From the NCBI RefSeq assembly GCF_021545335.1, contig NZ_CP089312.1, positions 5,828,001-5,892,000 on the forward strand: 64,000 nt of DNA, given 5' to 3'. How positions within the stretch are numbered: the first letter of the stretch is position 1; each line of letters begins with the position of its first letter. This document shows positions 1 through 8,252 of the stretch, piece after piece. Source of the stretch: Streptomyces sp. GQFP (GTDB taxonomy: Bacteria; Actinomycetota; Actinomycetes; Streptomycetales; Streptomycetaceae). Below the pieces are notes generated by a model, which saw nothing but the letters and a program-made list of their open reading frames with translations, was not told where the DNA came from and ran no database searches. The position numbers and the translations under genes were made by a program.

Positions 1-284
1 CGGGTGAAAGCCCCGGCAGGTTGTCCCGGCTCGCGGACGAGATCGAGGCGGACCAACTCCGCGACGGAGCAGACGTACTTGGGGGTGCGAGGGCAGTCCT
101 GGACGACCTCAAGGCCGGGGAGGGCACCCTGCGGCGCACGCTTCGGGCCGTTACGCAGGTACTCGGTGACGTGCTCCGCGTCGCCGACAGCCGAGGGGCC
201 CGACTGCCCGAGCCTGAGGGCGAGTTCGGGACCGGCGGGCAGGAAGTCCGCGGTGGTGGGTGCCCGTGAGTTCAGCCACCGCAC
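1..284 (-). CDS. hypothetical protein, 3' part off the left edge
   Basis: On the minus strand a frame is open from a GTG at 284 through base 1, giving 94 codons before the window ends. The residues look like genuine protein, for example VTEYLRNGPKRAPQG, GLEVVQDCPRT and SVAELVRLDLVREPG, with balanced composition and GC-rich third positions. The competing plus-strand frames through the same bases are Arg/Gly-rich or short. I do not recognise the family and assign no function. The GTG is the best in-frame start seen but has only a weak Shine-Dalgarno-like GGACAGAG before it. The C-terminus lies outside the window. Confidence 0.5.
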   Translation of the reverse strand, partial: MRWLNSRAPTTADFLPAGPELALRLGQSGPSAVGDAEHVTEYLRNGPKRAPQGALPGLEVVQDCPRTPKYVCSVAELVRLDLVREPGQPAGAFT

Positions 285-457
285 CTGCTCTGTCCGTCGA
301 GTGCCCCGTGGGGCGCGAGCCCGACTACGCGGACATGCACACCCGGTGCCGTCAGATCGAGGACGTACCGCTGCCGCACGGAAGGGGCATCCTGCTCGTG
401 CCGCGCCGCCGGTGCTCGTGCCGTCGGAGGCAGTCGGGGGTGCGCGCGTCCAAGTAG
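260..457 (+). CDS. small basic hypothetical protein
   Basis: This short reading frame encodes up to 65 residues. It contains HTRCRQIEDVPLPHGRG followed by ILLVPRRRCSCRR, a Cys-containing pattern that looks like the small conserved proteins often seen as single genes in Streptomyces. The start is unclear: GTG at 260, GTG at 310 or ATG at 335 are possible and none has a strong ribosome binding site. Starting at 260 would overlap the 5' end of the minus-strand gene, so a later start is more likely. No function is assigned. Confidence 0.3.
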   Translation: MPVSSATAPALSVECPVGREPDYADMHTRCRQIEDVPLPHGRGILLVPRRRCSCRRRQSGVRASK

Positions 458-696
458 GCTGAAGCCGAACTCACCCGCTCGGAAAGGCTCCCCCGTGACT
501 CTCGGTGCAACCGGCGTGCTCGGTGCGGTTCTTGGCGACGTCTCCTCTCGCGCTTCGACGCGGGAGCGGTAACCGGCCGTACCGGCTGTCCCTATCTACA
601 TCTACTCGGACGCCCGCGCGACCCTGCTGTCCGCTCTCCTCCTCGTCGAAGCGCTCTTCGTGCCCCCGCACGTTCGATCACGAGGAGTACTACGTC

Positions 697-1761
697 GTGT
701 CCACGAATCGATGGACCGAGAGCACCGTCGTCATTGACGACCGCACGCGTGCCGACACCGCCTACCGGCTGGCCTGCGAAGGCAACGCCCTGCTGTGGCA
801 GGGCGACTTCCACAACGGACGTCAGCTGCTGGCGGCGATGGGACGCCGCATCGATCGGAAGCCGCTTCGGGCAGGAACCACCCCGGCGGATATGTTCTGG
901 GCGTACCGCCGGTCCCGTGTCCACCGCGCCCGGGTGCTCGGGCGGGTCCTGGCCCGGCTGGAGGAGGACTACTCGCTGGCGTTGCGCCGAGCCCCCGACG
1001 TACGCCGGGCCTGTGTGGACGCCTACGGTCCGTCGGAAGGCCCTTCGGTGGTTCCCCTCCGGGAGCTGCTGGGCGTCATCGGGGCGCGGCAGTGGCGGGA
1101 GAAGGGGGTGGAGGTGCCTGCCCTCGGCGCCCGCATCCACCCCCACTACGGGGTGTTCTCCCCGGTGCGGGGTGAGTACGTCGATCTGGTCGCGCGGGCG
1201 CCCCTGCCCGCGTTCCGTACGGCCTGCAACGCCTTCGACCTGGGGACCGGGACCGGGGTGCTCGCCGCGGTCCTGGCCCGACGGGGTGTCGAGCGGGTCG
1301 TCGCGACCGACATCGGGGCGCGTGCTCTGGTCTGCGCGCGGGACAACGTTGCCCGGCTGGGCCTCGGCAACCGCGTTCGGGTCGAGGGTCCCACGCTCTA
1401 TCCGGGTGGCCGTGCCGGGCTCGTCGTCTGCAACCCGCCCTGGATTCCCTCGCGGCCCGTCTCCGACCTGGAACTGGGCGTCTATGACGCGGACGGCGGC
1501 ATGTTGAACGGCTTCCTGGCGGGGCTGGCCGATCGTCTGGAACCGGGCGGCGAGGGTTGGCTCGTCCTGTCCGACCTGGCCGAACACCTGGGACTACGGA
1601 CCAGGAACGAGCTGCTGGACGCTATAGGGGCGGCGGGATTGAGGGTGGTGGACCGGGTCGACACCCGGCCGTGTCATCCTCGGGCGAAGGACCGCACCGA
1701 CCCCCTCCACGCGGCCCGTGCCGCGGAAGTCACGTCGCTGTGGAGGCTGGCGGCTGCCTGA
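697..1761 (+). CDS. class I SAM-dependent methyltransferase (NPPW type)
   Basis: The 354-residue product carries a seven-strand Rossmann methyltransferase core in its C-terminal half. The SAM-binding motif I reads DLGTGTGVLAAVLARRG, followed by an acidic strand end (VATDIGARAL). The motif IV NPPW is typical of HemK/RsmC/PrmA-like enzymes that methylate planar nitrogen or exocyclic amines. The N-terminal half (WQGDFHNGRQLLAAM) is unassigned and probably recognises the substrate. GTG 697 is chosen because GAGGAG (682-687) lies 9 bp upstream; the open frame continues further 5' to 505 but that part is low quality. It converges with the flavin reductase gene and overlaps its 3' end by 32 bp. The substrate is unknown. 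Confidence 0.75.
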   Translation: MSTNRWTESTVVIDDRTRADTAYRLACEGNALLWQGDFHNGRQLLAAMGRRIDRKPLRAGTTPADMFWAYRRSRVHRARVLGRVLARLEEDYSLALRRAPDVRRACVDAYGPSEGPSVVPLRELLGVIGARQWREKGVEVPALGARIHPHYGVFSPVRGEYVDLVARAPLPAFRTACNAFDLGTGTGVLAAVLARRGVERVVATDIGARALVCARDNVARLGLGNRVRVEGPTLYPGGRAGLVVCNPPWIPSRPVSDLELGVYDADGGMLNGFLAGLADRLEPGGEGWLVLSDLAEHLGLRTRNELLDAIGAAGLRVVDRVDTRPCHPRAKDRTDPLHAARAAEVTSLWRLAAA

Positions 1762-2413
1762 GGTGGGCCTGGTCGTCCTCGAGTCGGGTGAACCGTCCGC
1801 GATGGAACAGCAGCGGGGGGTCCCCATCGTCGCCCGTCCCCAGCGCCTCCACCCGCCCCACGACGATCAAGTGATCGCCCCCCGTGTGCACCGCCTGGAT
1901 CGTGCAGTCGATCCAGGCGGCGGCGCCCGCGAGGCGGGGGGAGCCTGAGACGGGCGTCGGCTCGTGGTCGACGCCCGCGAACTTGTCCGTGCCGCTCCTC
2001 GCGAAACCGCGGCACAACTCGCCCTGCTCGGCGCCCAGTACGTTGACGCAGAAGACGCCCGCGCGGGCGATCAGCGGCCAAGTCCTCGACGTACGGCCGA
2101 CCATGAAGACGACCAGGGGTGGGTCGAGAGAGAGGGCGGCGAAGGACTGGCAGGCGAAGCCGGCAGGGGCGGTCTCGCCTTCGGCGGGCGGGGCGGTGAT
2201 GACGGTGACGCCGGTCGCGAAGTTGCCCAGTACGCGCCGGAATTCGGCCGGGGGGACCGGCGCTCGCTCGTCGTCGCCGACCGCCCGTAAGTCCGGCCGG
2301 GGCAGCGCTTCTACGGGGGCCGCGACCGTGGGTGCCGTCGTAGGTGCGCCGGCCGATCTGAGATAACGGACGGCAGCCGCCGCCATTCCCGCTTGTCCCA
2401 ACATACGTTCCAT
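1730..2413 (-). CDS. flavin reductase family protein
   Basis: The 227-residue protein has a flavin reductase-like FMN-binding split barrel from about residue 60 to the end. The typical opening is RRVLGNFATGVTVITA, followed by GFACQSFAALSLDPPLVVF and FCVNVLGAEQGELCRGFA. Such proteins supply reduced FMN to a partner monooxygenase, as HsaB does in actinobacterial steroid degradation. The N-terminal 50 residues are Ala/Pro-rich and could be a linker. ATG 2413 lies only 5 bp after a palindromic operator; ATG 2404, preceded by GGAAC, is an alternative. It is the last gene after the enoyl-CoA hydratase and acyl-CoA synthetase on the same strand, but its own operator suggests a separate promoter. Confidence 0.8.
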   Translation of the reverse strand: MERMLGQAGMAAAAVRYLRSAGAPTTAPTVAAPVEALPRPDLRAVGDDERAPVPPAEFRRVLGNFATGVTVITAPPAEGETAPAGFACQSFAALSLDPPLVVFMVGRTSRTWPLIARAGVFCVNVLGAEQGELCRGFARSGTDKFAGVDHEPTPVSGSPRLAGAAAWIDCTIQAVHTGGDHLIVVGRVEALGTGDDGDPPLLFHRGRFTRLEDDQAHLRQPPASTAT

Positions 2414-2418
2414 TGGAA

Positions 2419-2433
2419 CTGACGGATCGTCAG
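2419..2433. promoter_or_regulatory. palindromic operator, CTGAC-N5-GTCAG family (site 1)
   Basis: The sequence CTGACGGATCGTCAG is an almost perfect palindrome immediately upstream of the flavin reductase start. It belongs to a family of nine near-identical sites in this window, all in front of acyl-CoA or oxygenase-type catabolic genes. It is most simply read as a TetR-type repressor site. The regulator is not proven. Confidence 0.7.
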
Positions 2434-2454
2434 AAGTGAAGCCCTGTAGGGGAG

Positions 2455-3303
2455 TCAGCTGCCGTTGTAGCGAGGGGCTCGGCGTTCCACGAAGCTTGCG
2501 ACGCCTTCCGCCGCGTCCGCCGTCCCCATGTTGATCTCCTGGGCGGCGGCTTCGGCCGCGAAGGCCGACGCGCGGTCGCTGTCGAGGGAGGCGTTGATCA
2601 GCTGCTTGGTGAGGGCGAGGGTTCGGGTCGGGCCTGCGGCCAGGCGTTCCGCCCATTCGCGGGCCGTCTTGTGGAGGTCCTCGGCCGGTACGACCCGGTT
2701 GACCAGGCCCAGACGTTCGGCGTCCGGGGCGGTCAGTGCGTCGCCGAAGAACATCAGCTCCTTCGCGCGCTGTGGGCCGATCAGGCGGGGGAGAAGGTAT
2801 GCGCCGCCGCCGTCGGGGACCAGGCCCCGGCGTACGAACACCTCTATGAACCGGGCCTGTTCGGCCGCCAGCACCAAGTCGCAGGCGAGCGCCAAGTGGG
2901 CGCCCAGGCCCGCCGCCGTGCCGTTCACCGCCGCTATCACCGGCTTCTCGCAGTCCAGGATCGCTGAGATCAGGCGCTGGGCGCCCTGGCGGATGACTCG
3001 CGCCACATCACCGGCGATCCGTTCGCCGGTCGGCTGTCCGCCGCCGCCTCCTCGCAGGTCCGCGCCCGTGCAGAAGCCTCTGCCCGTGCCGGTCAGGACG
3101 ACCGCTCGTACGGCGGGGTCGGCGGAGGCGTCCGAGAAAAGTTGGATCAGGTGTTCCCGCTGGTCAGGGGTGATGGCGTTGAGGGTTTCGGGGCGGTTGA
3201 GGGTGATCCACGAGACCTGATTGTCAGTGGTGTGCAGTATCAATGAATCAGCTGACACAGCGGATATTTCCGGTGTGCTGGATTCTTCGGGGGAGGAAGT
3301 CAT
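2455..3303 (-). CDS. enoyl-CoA hydratase/isomerase family protein
   Basis: This 282-residue crotonase-fold protein would hydrate or isomerise an enoyl-CoA thioester. The N-terminal strand VSWITLNRPETLNAIT and the first oxyanion-hole segment (GRGFCTGADLRGG) are clear. The second oxyanion helix is VNGTAAGLGAHLALACDLV, and the catalytic-acid region reads FVRRGLVPDGGGAYLLPRL, as in PaaG-like members. It lies 40 bp downstream of the acyl-CoA synthetase gene and is almost certainly cotranscribed with it, so the two would activate and then hydrate the same acid. The start at 3303 follows an intact upstream gene and gives the usual family length plus a short N-terminal extension. Confidence 0.88.
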   Translation of the reverse strand: MTSSPEESSTPEISAVSADSLILHTTDNQVSWITLNRPETLNAITPDQREHLIQLFSDASADPAVRAVVLTGTGRGFCTGADLRGGGGGQPTGERIAGDVARVIRQGAQRLISAILDCEKPVIAAVNGTAAGLGAHLALACDLVLAAEQARFIEVFVRRGLVPDGGGAYLLPRLIGPQRAKELMFFGDALTAPDAERLGLVNRVVPAEDLHKTAREWAERLAAGPTRTLALTKQLINASLDSDRASAFAAEAAAQEINMGTADAAEGVASFVERRAPRYNGS

Positions 3304-3343
3304 GTGGGTGCTGCTCCGTTTCCTACGGTGGGCAGGGTGGTCG

Positions 3344-5605
3344 CTAGGACAGTGGCTGGTCGGCGTCCGGGTCCGGTCCCGGGCCGCACACCGCCAGTGC
3401 GTCCAGCGCCACCGCGCCCTGTCCCCTGGGCAGCACCATCAGCGGGTTGATGTCCAGCTCCGCCAGCTCGTCCCCGAGTTCCAGCGCCATGCGCTGCACC
3501 CGCATGACGACCTCGACGAGCGCGTCCAGGTCGGCCGGGGGGCGCCCCCGGACCCCGTCCAGCAGGGCCCGCCCGCGCAGCTCGGTCAGCATGTCCCGTG
3601 CCTGGTCGTCGCCGAAGGGCGGCACGCGTACGGCGGTGTCCCGCAGGACCTCGACGAGGACGCCGCCGAGTCCTACCGTCACCGTCGGGCCGAACAACTC
3701 GTCGTGCGTGACGCCGACGACCATCTCGACGCCCCGCTCGACCATCTGGCACACGAGTACGCCGTCCAGGTCCACGCCCTCGTAGCGGGCGATGTCGGTC
3801 AGCTCGCGGTAGGCGTCGCGGACCTGGCTGGCCGAGGTCAGCCCGATCTTCACCAGGCCGAGCTCTGTCTTGTGGGCGATCTGGCCGCCCGACGCTTTCA
3901 TCACCACCGGGTAGCCCACCAGCCCCGCCGCCCGGACGGCCGCCGCCGCGCTGGTCACCAACTGCTCGCGCGGTACGCGGATGCCGTACGCGCGCAGCAG
4001 CAGCTTGGCCGCGTGCTCGCTCAGCGCCTGGCCGGGTCGCATCAGCGCCCGCGCCTTGCGGAAGCTGGGCGAGGGGGTGCGCGGGGCCTCGTCGAAGGGG
4101 GAGCGGTAGGAGGCGATGAAGCGGGCGTGGTCGAGGTGGGCCCGCACCGCTGTCACGCAGTTCGCGAAGGTGCGGAAGGTGGCCACGCGGGAGGAGCCGA
4201 GCAGGGTCTCGCGGTACGCCGACTCCGTGCCGACCGGCGACCCCCAGATCACGCACACCAGCTTGTCCGTCTGCTCGGCCGCCTCCACGAGGTCTCGCGC
4301 GAGCTTGTCGCTCATCGGGGGGAAGGGGCCGGTGATCGGACAGACCAGGACGCCCACCTCGGGGTCGGCGAGGATCGCGTCGATGATCTTCCGGCCGCGC
4401 CAGTCGCCGACCGGATGCCCGCCGCTGTCGACGGGGTTGGCCACGTTCAGGTAGTCGGGTATCCACTGGTGCAGCTCGGTCTGCTTGGCGGCGGAGAGCG
4501 TCGGCAGGTGCAGGCCGGCCTCCGTCGCCAGGTCCGCGAAGTGCGCGCCCGTGCCGCCCGAGATCGAATAGACGGCGACCCCGTCGGCGAGCGGGGGGCG
4601 GGCCCGGGCCAACAGGGCTGAGGTGTCCTGGAGTTGGTCGAGTCCGTCGACGCGGATCACCCCGTACTGCCGCATCGCCGCGTCCACCACCGTGTCGGCG
4701 CCGGTCAGTTTGCCGGTGTGGGAGGCGGCGGTGCGGGCGCCGGTCTCGGTGCGGCCCACCTTGACGGCGACGACCGGTACTCCGCGCCGGGCGGCCCGGT
4801 CGGCGGCCAGGAGAAAGGAGCGGCCGTCCTTCAGGCCCTCGACGTAGCAGGCGATGGCGCCCACCTCGGGCTGTTCGGAGAAGTACGAGATGAAGTCGGC
4901 GGTCTCCAGATCGGCCTCGTTGCCGGTGGGGGCCCAGTGGGAGAGGCGGATGCCGAGTTCCTGGAGGGCGAAGACGGGGCGGCCCTGGTGGCCGGACTGG
5001 GTGATCAGGGCGATCGCCGGGCCGTCGAGGTCCTCGCGGAAGTGCTCGAAGGCGTTGAGGTTGGTGTTCGGACCGAGGAGGCGGAGACCGGAGCGGCGGA
5101 CGGCGGCGGCGAGACGGGCCTGTGCCTCGGCACCCGCCTCGCCCGTCTCCGCGAACCCCGACGCGAAGGCGACGGCGAACTTCACCTTGGCCTCGGCGAG
5201 TTGCCCCACCACGGGAAGGGGATCGGCGACCAGGAGTACGGCGAGATCGACCTGCTCGGGCAGGTCCGCGACGGAAGGGAAGCAGGGTATGCCGAAGACG
5301 GCCTCGCGGGTCGGGTGCACCGGGTGCAGCCGGGCGCCGACCCGCTCGGCCCACGCCAGCAACTGGCGGGTGATACCGGTGTTCGGCCGCCCCTCGGCGT
5401 CCGAGGCACCGACCACCGCCAGGGACTCGGGCCGGAAGAAGCGGTCGAGATCGGGCACGCCGGCGTACAGCGGCCGGCCGCCGACGTCGAGATCGTCGAC
5501 GTCGGCGGGCCTGCCGTGCACGACCGGCGAGGGCTGCTCGCCGCAGGCGATGACCCGGGCCCGGCGGGAGTCGGTGGTGAGGGTGCCGTGGGTTGATCCA
5601 AGCAT
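3344..5605 (-). CDS. acyl-CoA synthetase, ADP-forming (acetyl-CoA synthetase superfamily)
   Basis: The 753-residue protein joins the alpha and beta parts of NDP-forming acyl-CoA synthetases. A CoA-binding Rossmann domain begins near residue 55 (FFRPESLAVVGASDAEG). The succinyl-CoA-ligase-like part carries TAASHTGKLTGAD, whose His is the expected phosphohistidine, and a C-terminal ATP-grasp segment follows (GYPVVMKASGGQIAHKTELG). It would activate a carboxylic acid to its CoA thioester using ATP. Two facing operators of the CTGAC-N5-GTCAG family sit 34-72 bp upstream of the ATG. With the downstream enoyl-CoA hydratase it forms an operon for CoA-thioester catabolism. The acid is unknown. Confidence 0.85.
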   Translation of the reverse strand: MLGSTHGTLTTDSRRARVIACGEQPSPVVHGRPADVDDLDVGGRPLYAGVPDLDRFFRPESLAVVGASDAEGRPNTGITRQLLAWAERVGARLHPVHPTREAVFGIPCFPSVADLPEQVDLAVLLVADPLPVVGQLAEAKVKFAVAFASGFAETGEAGAEAQARLAAAVRRSGLRLLGPNTNLNAFEHFREDLDGPAIALITQSGHQGRPVFALQELGIRLSHWAPTGNEADLETADFISYFSEQPEVGAIACYVEGLKDGRSFLLAADRAARRGVPVVAVKVGRTETGARTAASHTGKLTGADTVVDAAMRQYGVIRVDGLDQLQDTSALLARARPPLADGVAVYSISGGTGAHFADLATEAGLHLPTLSAAKQTELHQWIPDYLNVANPVDSGGHPVGDWRGRKIIDAILADPEVGVLVCPITGPFPPMSDKLARDLVEAAEQTDKLVCVIWGSPVGTESAYRETLLGSSRVATFRTFANCVTAVRAHLDHARFIASYRSPFDEAPRTPSPSFRKARALMRPGQALSEHAAKLLLRAYGIRVPREQLVTSAAAAVRAAGLVGYPVVMKASGGQIAHKTELGLVKIGLTSASQVRDAYRELTDIARYEGVDLDGVLVCQMVERGVEMVVGVTHDELFGPTVTVGLGGVLVEVLRDTAVRVPPFGDDQARDMLTELRGRALLDGVRGRPPADLDALVEVVMRVQRMALELGDELAELDINPLMVLPRGQGAVALDALAVCGPGPDPDADQPLS

Positions 5606-5638
5606 CGGTCCACCCGATCCTGTGTGACAGCCAATTAA

Positions 5639-5677
5639 CTGACGCAGTGTCAGGTTACTGAACTGACACTGCGTCAG
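5639..5677. promoter_or_regulatory. double palindromic operator (sites 2 and 3)
   Basis: CTGACGCAGTGTCAG (5639-5653) and CTGACACTGCGTCAG (5663-5677) are exact reverse complements of one another, separated by 9 bp. The whole 39-bp element is therefore also a dyad. It lies directly upstream of the acyl-CoA synthetase start at 5605. Both copies fit the CTGAC-N5-GTCAG family found elsewhere in the window, and centre-to-centre spacing of 24 bp would suit two repressor dimers. Confidence 0.75.
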
Positions 5678-5734
5678 GAACCGCTGTGCACGCAGAAGCT
5701 GAGGAAGGGCCCCGGCGGCGTGCCGGCCGGCCGT

Positions 5735-5817
5735 CCTCGGTCAGCCGCACTCGGTCGGCTGTCCTCCGTCAGCCGAACTTGGTCGGCGGTGCTCGGACTC
5801 CGTGCTCGGTCAGCCGC
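5735..5817. repeat. degenerate short repeat, CGGTCAGCCG-like
   Basis: In the gap between the two minus-strand genes, short units such as CTCGGTCAGCCG and TCGGTCGGC recur four to five times with small changes. One unit overlaps the stop codon of the flavin monooxygenase gene. No gene is visible between 5678 and 5809. The function is unknown; it may be slipped-strand debris. Confidence 0.4.
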
Positions 5818-6988
5818 GTACGGCGGCCTGCCGCGCCACCGCCTTGGCGATGCGTGCCGCGTCGATCGCCATTTCCCGGAACATCCCGCTGATGGGGTTG
5901 GTGAAGCCGGTGAAGTAGAGCCCGGGCGCGTTCTTCGGGGAGTGCGGCCCGTGCACGACAGGCTTGCCGCGCTCGTCGAGTACGTCGAGGTGGCCGACGA
6001 GGCCATCGAGGCTGCGGAGGTAGCCCGTGGCCGCGATGATTGCGTCCGGTTCGAGGTGCTCGCCGTCGGCGAGGACGACCTTGCCGTCCTCGAAGCCCTC
6101 CACCGCGGTGACGATCTGGACCTGCCCCTTGCGGACGGCGTCGATGAGGCCGACGTCCTGGACGGGGATCGAGCCCGCGTTGACGCGCGAGTACAGGCCG
6201 GTGTCCGGGCGGGGCAGCCCGTGGGCGGACAGGTCGGGCACGGTCACCTTGGCCAGCGGGCCGGCGAGCTTGTCGACGAGCCGTACCGGCAGCCGTCGTA
6301 CGAGGATGCCCGTGAACTGGGCCGCCCAGCCGGCCGTGGACCGCCGCACGATGTGCGGAGCCGTACGGACCGCCAGTCGCACGCGCGAGGCCCCGCCCTC
6401 CACCAGGTCGACGGCGATCTCGGCGCCGGTGTTGCCGATGCCGACGACGAGGACGTCACGGCCGGCGTAAGGCGCGGGGTTGCGGTACTGGGCGGCGTGG
6501 AGCAGGTCGCCGCGGTAGGCGTCGCGCCCGGGCCACTCGGGGATCCGAGGGGTGTGGTTGGTCCCGGTGGCGATGACGACCGCGCTGCCGGTCAGCTCGC
6601 GTCCGCCGGTGGCGTGCAGCAGCCAGCCGGTGCCGTCGGCGGTCTGCTCGACCCGGGACACCTCGACGCCGGTGACGACCTCCAGCTCGTGGTACTCGGC
6701 GTACTTGTCGAGGTAGCGCACGACGTCGTCCCGTGACACCCATCGGCCGAACGAACGCGGCATCGGCAGGCCCGGGAGGGAGGACAGGCGTCGGGTGGTG
6801 TGCAGGTGCAGTCGGTCGTAGTGCCGCCGCCAGGACGTCCCGACCCGCTCGCCCCGCTCCAGCACCACGGCTCGCACGCCCTGGGCCCGCAGTGCGTACG
6901 CGACGGCGAGACCACCGGGTCCGCCGCCGATGACGTACACGGGAGGCGTAGAAGACGAGGTCGAAGGTGCTGTCGAGGAGTCGGTCAT
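5810..6988 (-). CDS. flavin-containing monooxygenase (NAD(P)/FAD-dependent)
   Basis: The 392-residue protein has two dinucleotide-binding motifs. An FAD motif near residue 20 reads VIGGGPGGLAVAYALRAQG, and an NADPH motif near residue 180 reads VVGIGNTGAEIAVDL. Between them lies VVIATGTNHTPRIPEWPG, the ATG motif typical of FMO/CzcO-like enzymes. The active-site entry HYDRLHLHTTRRLSSLPG is also typical. It would insert oxygen into a soft nucleophile or a ketone. The start is placed at ATG 6988 because upstream codons look non-coding. It is on the same strand as the preceding catabolic operon but separated by a repeat and the double operator. Confidence 0.85.
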   Translation of the reverse strand: MTDSSTAPSTSSSTPPVYVIGGGPGGLAVAYALRAQGVRAVVLERGERVGTSWRRHYDRLHLHTTRRLSSLPGLPMPRSFGRWVSRDDVVRYLDKYAEYHELEVVTGVEVSRVEQTADGTGWLLHATGGRELTGSAVVIATGTNHTPRIPEWPGRDAYRGDLLHAAQYRNPAPYAGRDVLVVGIGNTGAEIAVDLVEGGASRVRLAVRTAPHIVRRSTAGWAAQFTGILVRRLPVRLVDKLAGPLAKVTVPDLSAHGLPRPDTGLYSRVNAGSIPVQDVGLIDAVRKGQVQIVTAVEGFEDGKVVLADGEHLEPDAIIAATGYLRSLDGLVGHLDVLDERGKPVVHGPHSPKNAPGLYFTGFTNPISGMFREMAIDAARIAKAVARQAAVRG

Positions 6989-7133
6989 GGGCCTGAGCGT
7001 ATTCACCTGATCACTTGTTGGGTCTCGGTCAAGCTCGGAATTGGTTGCGGATTGATCACGACTGCGGGAGGAGTGGGTGGGTCGAGTGGCATAGGGGGCC
7101 TGGTTGTGTGAGCGCGGTGAGGCCATACTCGAT

Positions 7134-7148
7134 CTGATGTACCGTCAG
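7134..7148. promoter_or_regulatory. palindromic operator (site 4, imperfect)
   Basis: CTGATGTACCGTCAG differs from the CTGAC-N5-GTCAG family at one arm base. It sits 29 bp upstream of the DUF35 gene start, a position compatible with overlap of the promoter. Membership of the family is inferred from sequence and from the kind of gene it precedes. Confidence 0.6.
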
Positions 7149-7177
7149 ATTCGGGCAGTCGGCAGGGAGCTGTGGGC

Positions 7178-7201
7178 ATGGGCATGGGCATGGGCATGGG
7201 C
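7178..7201 (+). repeat. (ATGGGC)4 hexanucleotide repeat at a start codon
   Basis: Four perfect tandem copies of ATGGGC encode Met-Gly repeated at the very start of the DUF35 gene. Each unit supplies an in-frame ATG. AGGGAG (7164-7169) lies 8 bp before the first one. Change in copy number would keep the frame but alter the distance between ribosome binding site and effective start. Confidence 0.85.
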
Positions 7202-7618
7202 ACGGATCGGTACGACATCCCCGACGTCGATGCCTTCACGCGCGTCTACTGGGACGCGGCGGCCGACGGGCGGTTGCTCGTGCGGCGGTGTGGTGGGTGT
7301 GGGCGGGCGCATCACTACCCCCGGGAGTTCTGCCCGTTCTGCTGGAGCGAGGACGTGGTGTGGGAGGGTGCGAGCGGGCTGGCCACGCTCTACACCTGGT
7401 CCGTCGTCCATCGCAATGATCTGCCGCCCTTCGGGGAGCGGACGCCGTACGTCGCCGCCGTCGTCGATCTCGACGAGGGGCCGCGGATGATGACCGAGGT
7501 GGTGGACGCCACCGAAGGTGAGTTGTGGGTCGGGATGGGGCTGGAGGTCGCTTTTCGGGACGGTGTGCCCGTGTTCCGTCCCCGGGGTGGGAGTCGTACA
7601 GCCGTACGGCTTCAATAG
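7178..7618 (+). CDS. DUF35 OB-fold protein with zinc ribbon (thiolase partner type)
   Basis: This 146-residue protein has a rubredoxin-like zinc ribbon, CGGC then CPFC about 15 residues later, followed by an OB-fold (LYTWSVVHRNDLPPF and TPYVAAVVDLDEGPRMM). Family members bind CoA thioesters and form complexes with SCP2-type thiolases or with acyl-CoA hydratases in steroid side-chain breakdown. No thiolase is adjacent; the nearest is 7 kb away and shares the same operator type. The first ATG of the hexamer repeat is preferred on Shine-Dalgarno spacing. The GTG at 7172 is too close to the AGGGAG. Confidence 0.8.
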   Translation: MGMGMGMGTDRYDIPDVDAFTRVYWDAAADGRLLVRRCGGCGRAHHYPREFCPFCWSEDVVWEGASGLATLYTWSVVHRNDLPPFGERTPYVAAVVDLDEGPRMMTEVVDATEGELWVGMGLEVAFRDGVPVFRPRGGSRTAVRLQ

Positions 7619-7622
7619 GGTG

Positions 7623-8252
7623 ATGGCCCATATCCATGAGCGGTCCCTCACCCGCCCGATCCCCGAGTTTCCCGAGCTGCTCGGTCACGGACTGCGGCTG
7701 CGGCAGTGGCGCGCGGACTCCGACACCGACGTCGACGCGTGGCTGCGCGGGCTGACCGACCCGGACTTCAGGCGCTGGAACACCCCCATGAAGCCGGTCA
7801 CCGACCTCGACAGCGCCCGGGACTCCCTCGGCACGCGTTCCGGGACCGCGGTCGACGGCACCCGGGTGTCCTTCTGTGTCACGGACGCCGTCAGCGGCTC
7901 GATACTCGGCCACCTGGGCGTCAACGACATCGACCCCTTCATCCGCCTCGCCCGCGTCGGCTACTGGGTCCTCCCCGAGGCCCGCGGCAGGCGCGTCGCC
8001 ACCCGCGCACTCGCCCTCGGCGCCCGCTGGGCCTTCGACACCCTCGGCCTCAACCGCCTGGAACTCGGCCACGCCCTGGGCCACGACGCCTCCTGCCGCG
8101 TCGCCGAGCACTGCGGATTCCGCTACGAGGGGACACTGCGGGGCGCGATGTTCGAGGAGGGGCGGCAGGACGTGTTCCGGGACGTCCATCTGCACGGGCG
8201 CATCGCCCAGGACCCGGAAGCCGCCCTGCCTACGGCCACAACAGCTCCCTGA
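7623..8252 (+). CDS. GNAT acetyltransferase, RimJ/RimL type
   Basis: The 209-residue product matches the Acetyltransf_3 type of GNAT. The acetyl-CoA-binding region is VGYWVLPEARGRRVATRALAL, and the downstream segment LNRLELGHALGHDASCRVAEHCGFRYEGTL, shown here as two parts of one motif, is the classic RimJ/L ending. It would transfer an acetyl group to an N-terminal or other primary amine. ATG 7623 lies 4 bp after the DUF35 stop, so the two genes are probably cotranscribed. Its 3' end overlaps the convergent PNPOx gene by 23 bp. The substrate cannot be read from sequence. Confidence 0.82.
   Translation: MAHIHERSLTRPIPEFPELLGHGLRLRQWRADSDTDVDAWLRGLTDPDFRRWNTPMKPVTDLDSARDSLGTRSGTAVDGTRVSFCVTDAVSGSILGHLGVNDIDPFIRLARVGYWVLPEARGRRVATRALALGARWAFDTLGLNRLELGHALGHDASCRVAEHCGFRYEGTLRGAMFEEGRQDVFRDVHLHGRIAQDPEAALPTATTAP

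Noticed and set aside
21..269. Plus-strand frame of 82 codons at the left edge
   Set aside because: It overlaps the minus-strand gene entirely, and its later residues turn Gly/Pro-rich. I judged the minus-strand frame more protein-like, though the first half of this frame is not unreasonable.
505..696. N-terminal extension of the methyltransferase open frame
   Set aside because: The extra 64 residues are Ser/Arg-rich, lack a ribosome binding site, and a good GAGGAG stands before GTG 697.
3221..5596. Long plus-strand frames opposite the acyl-CoA synthetase
   Set aside because: The minus-strand enzyme has all expected motifs; the opposite frames do not.
5639..5677. Double palindrome as a terminator of the monooxygenase transcript
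   Set aside because: Its arms belong to the operator family found at eight other places in front of genes, and it lies directly upstream of a start codon.
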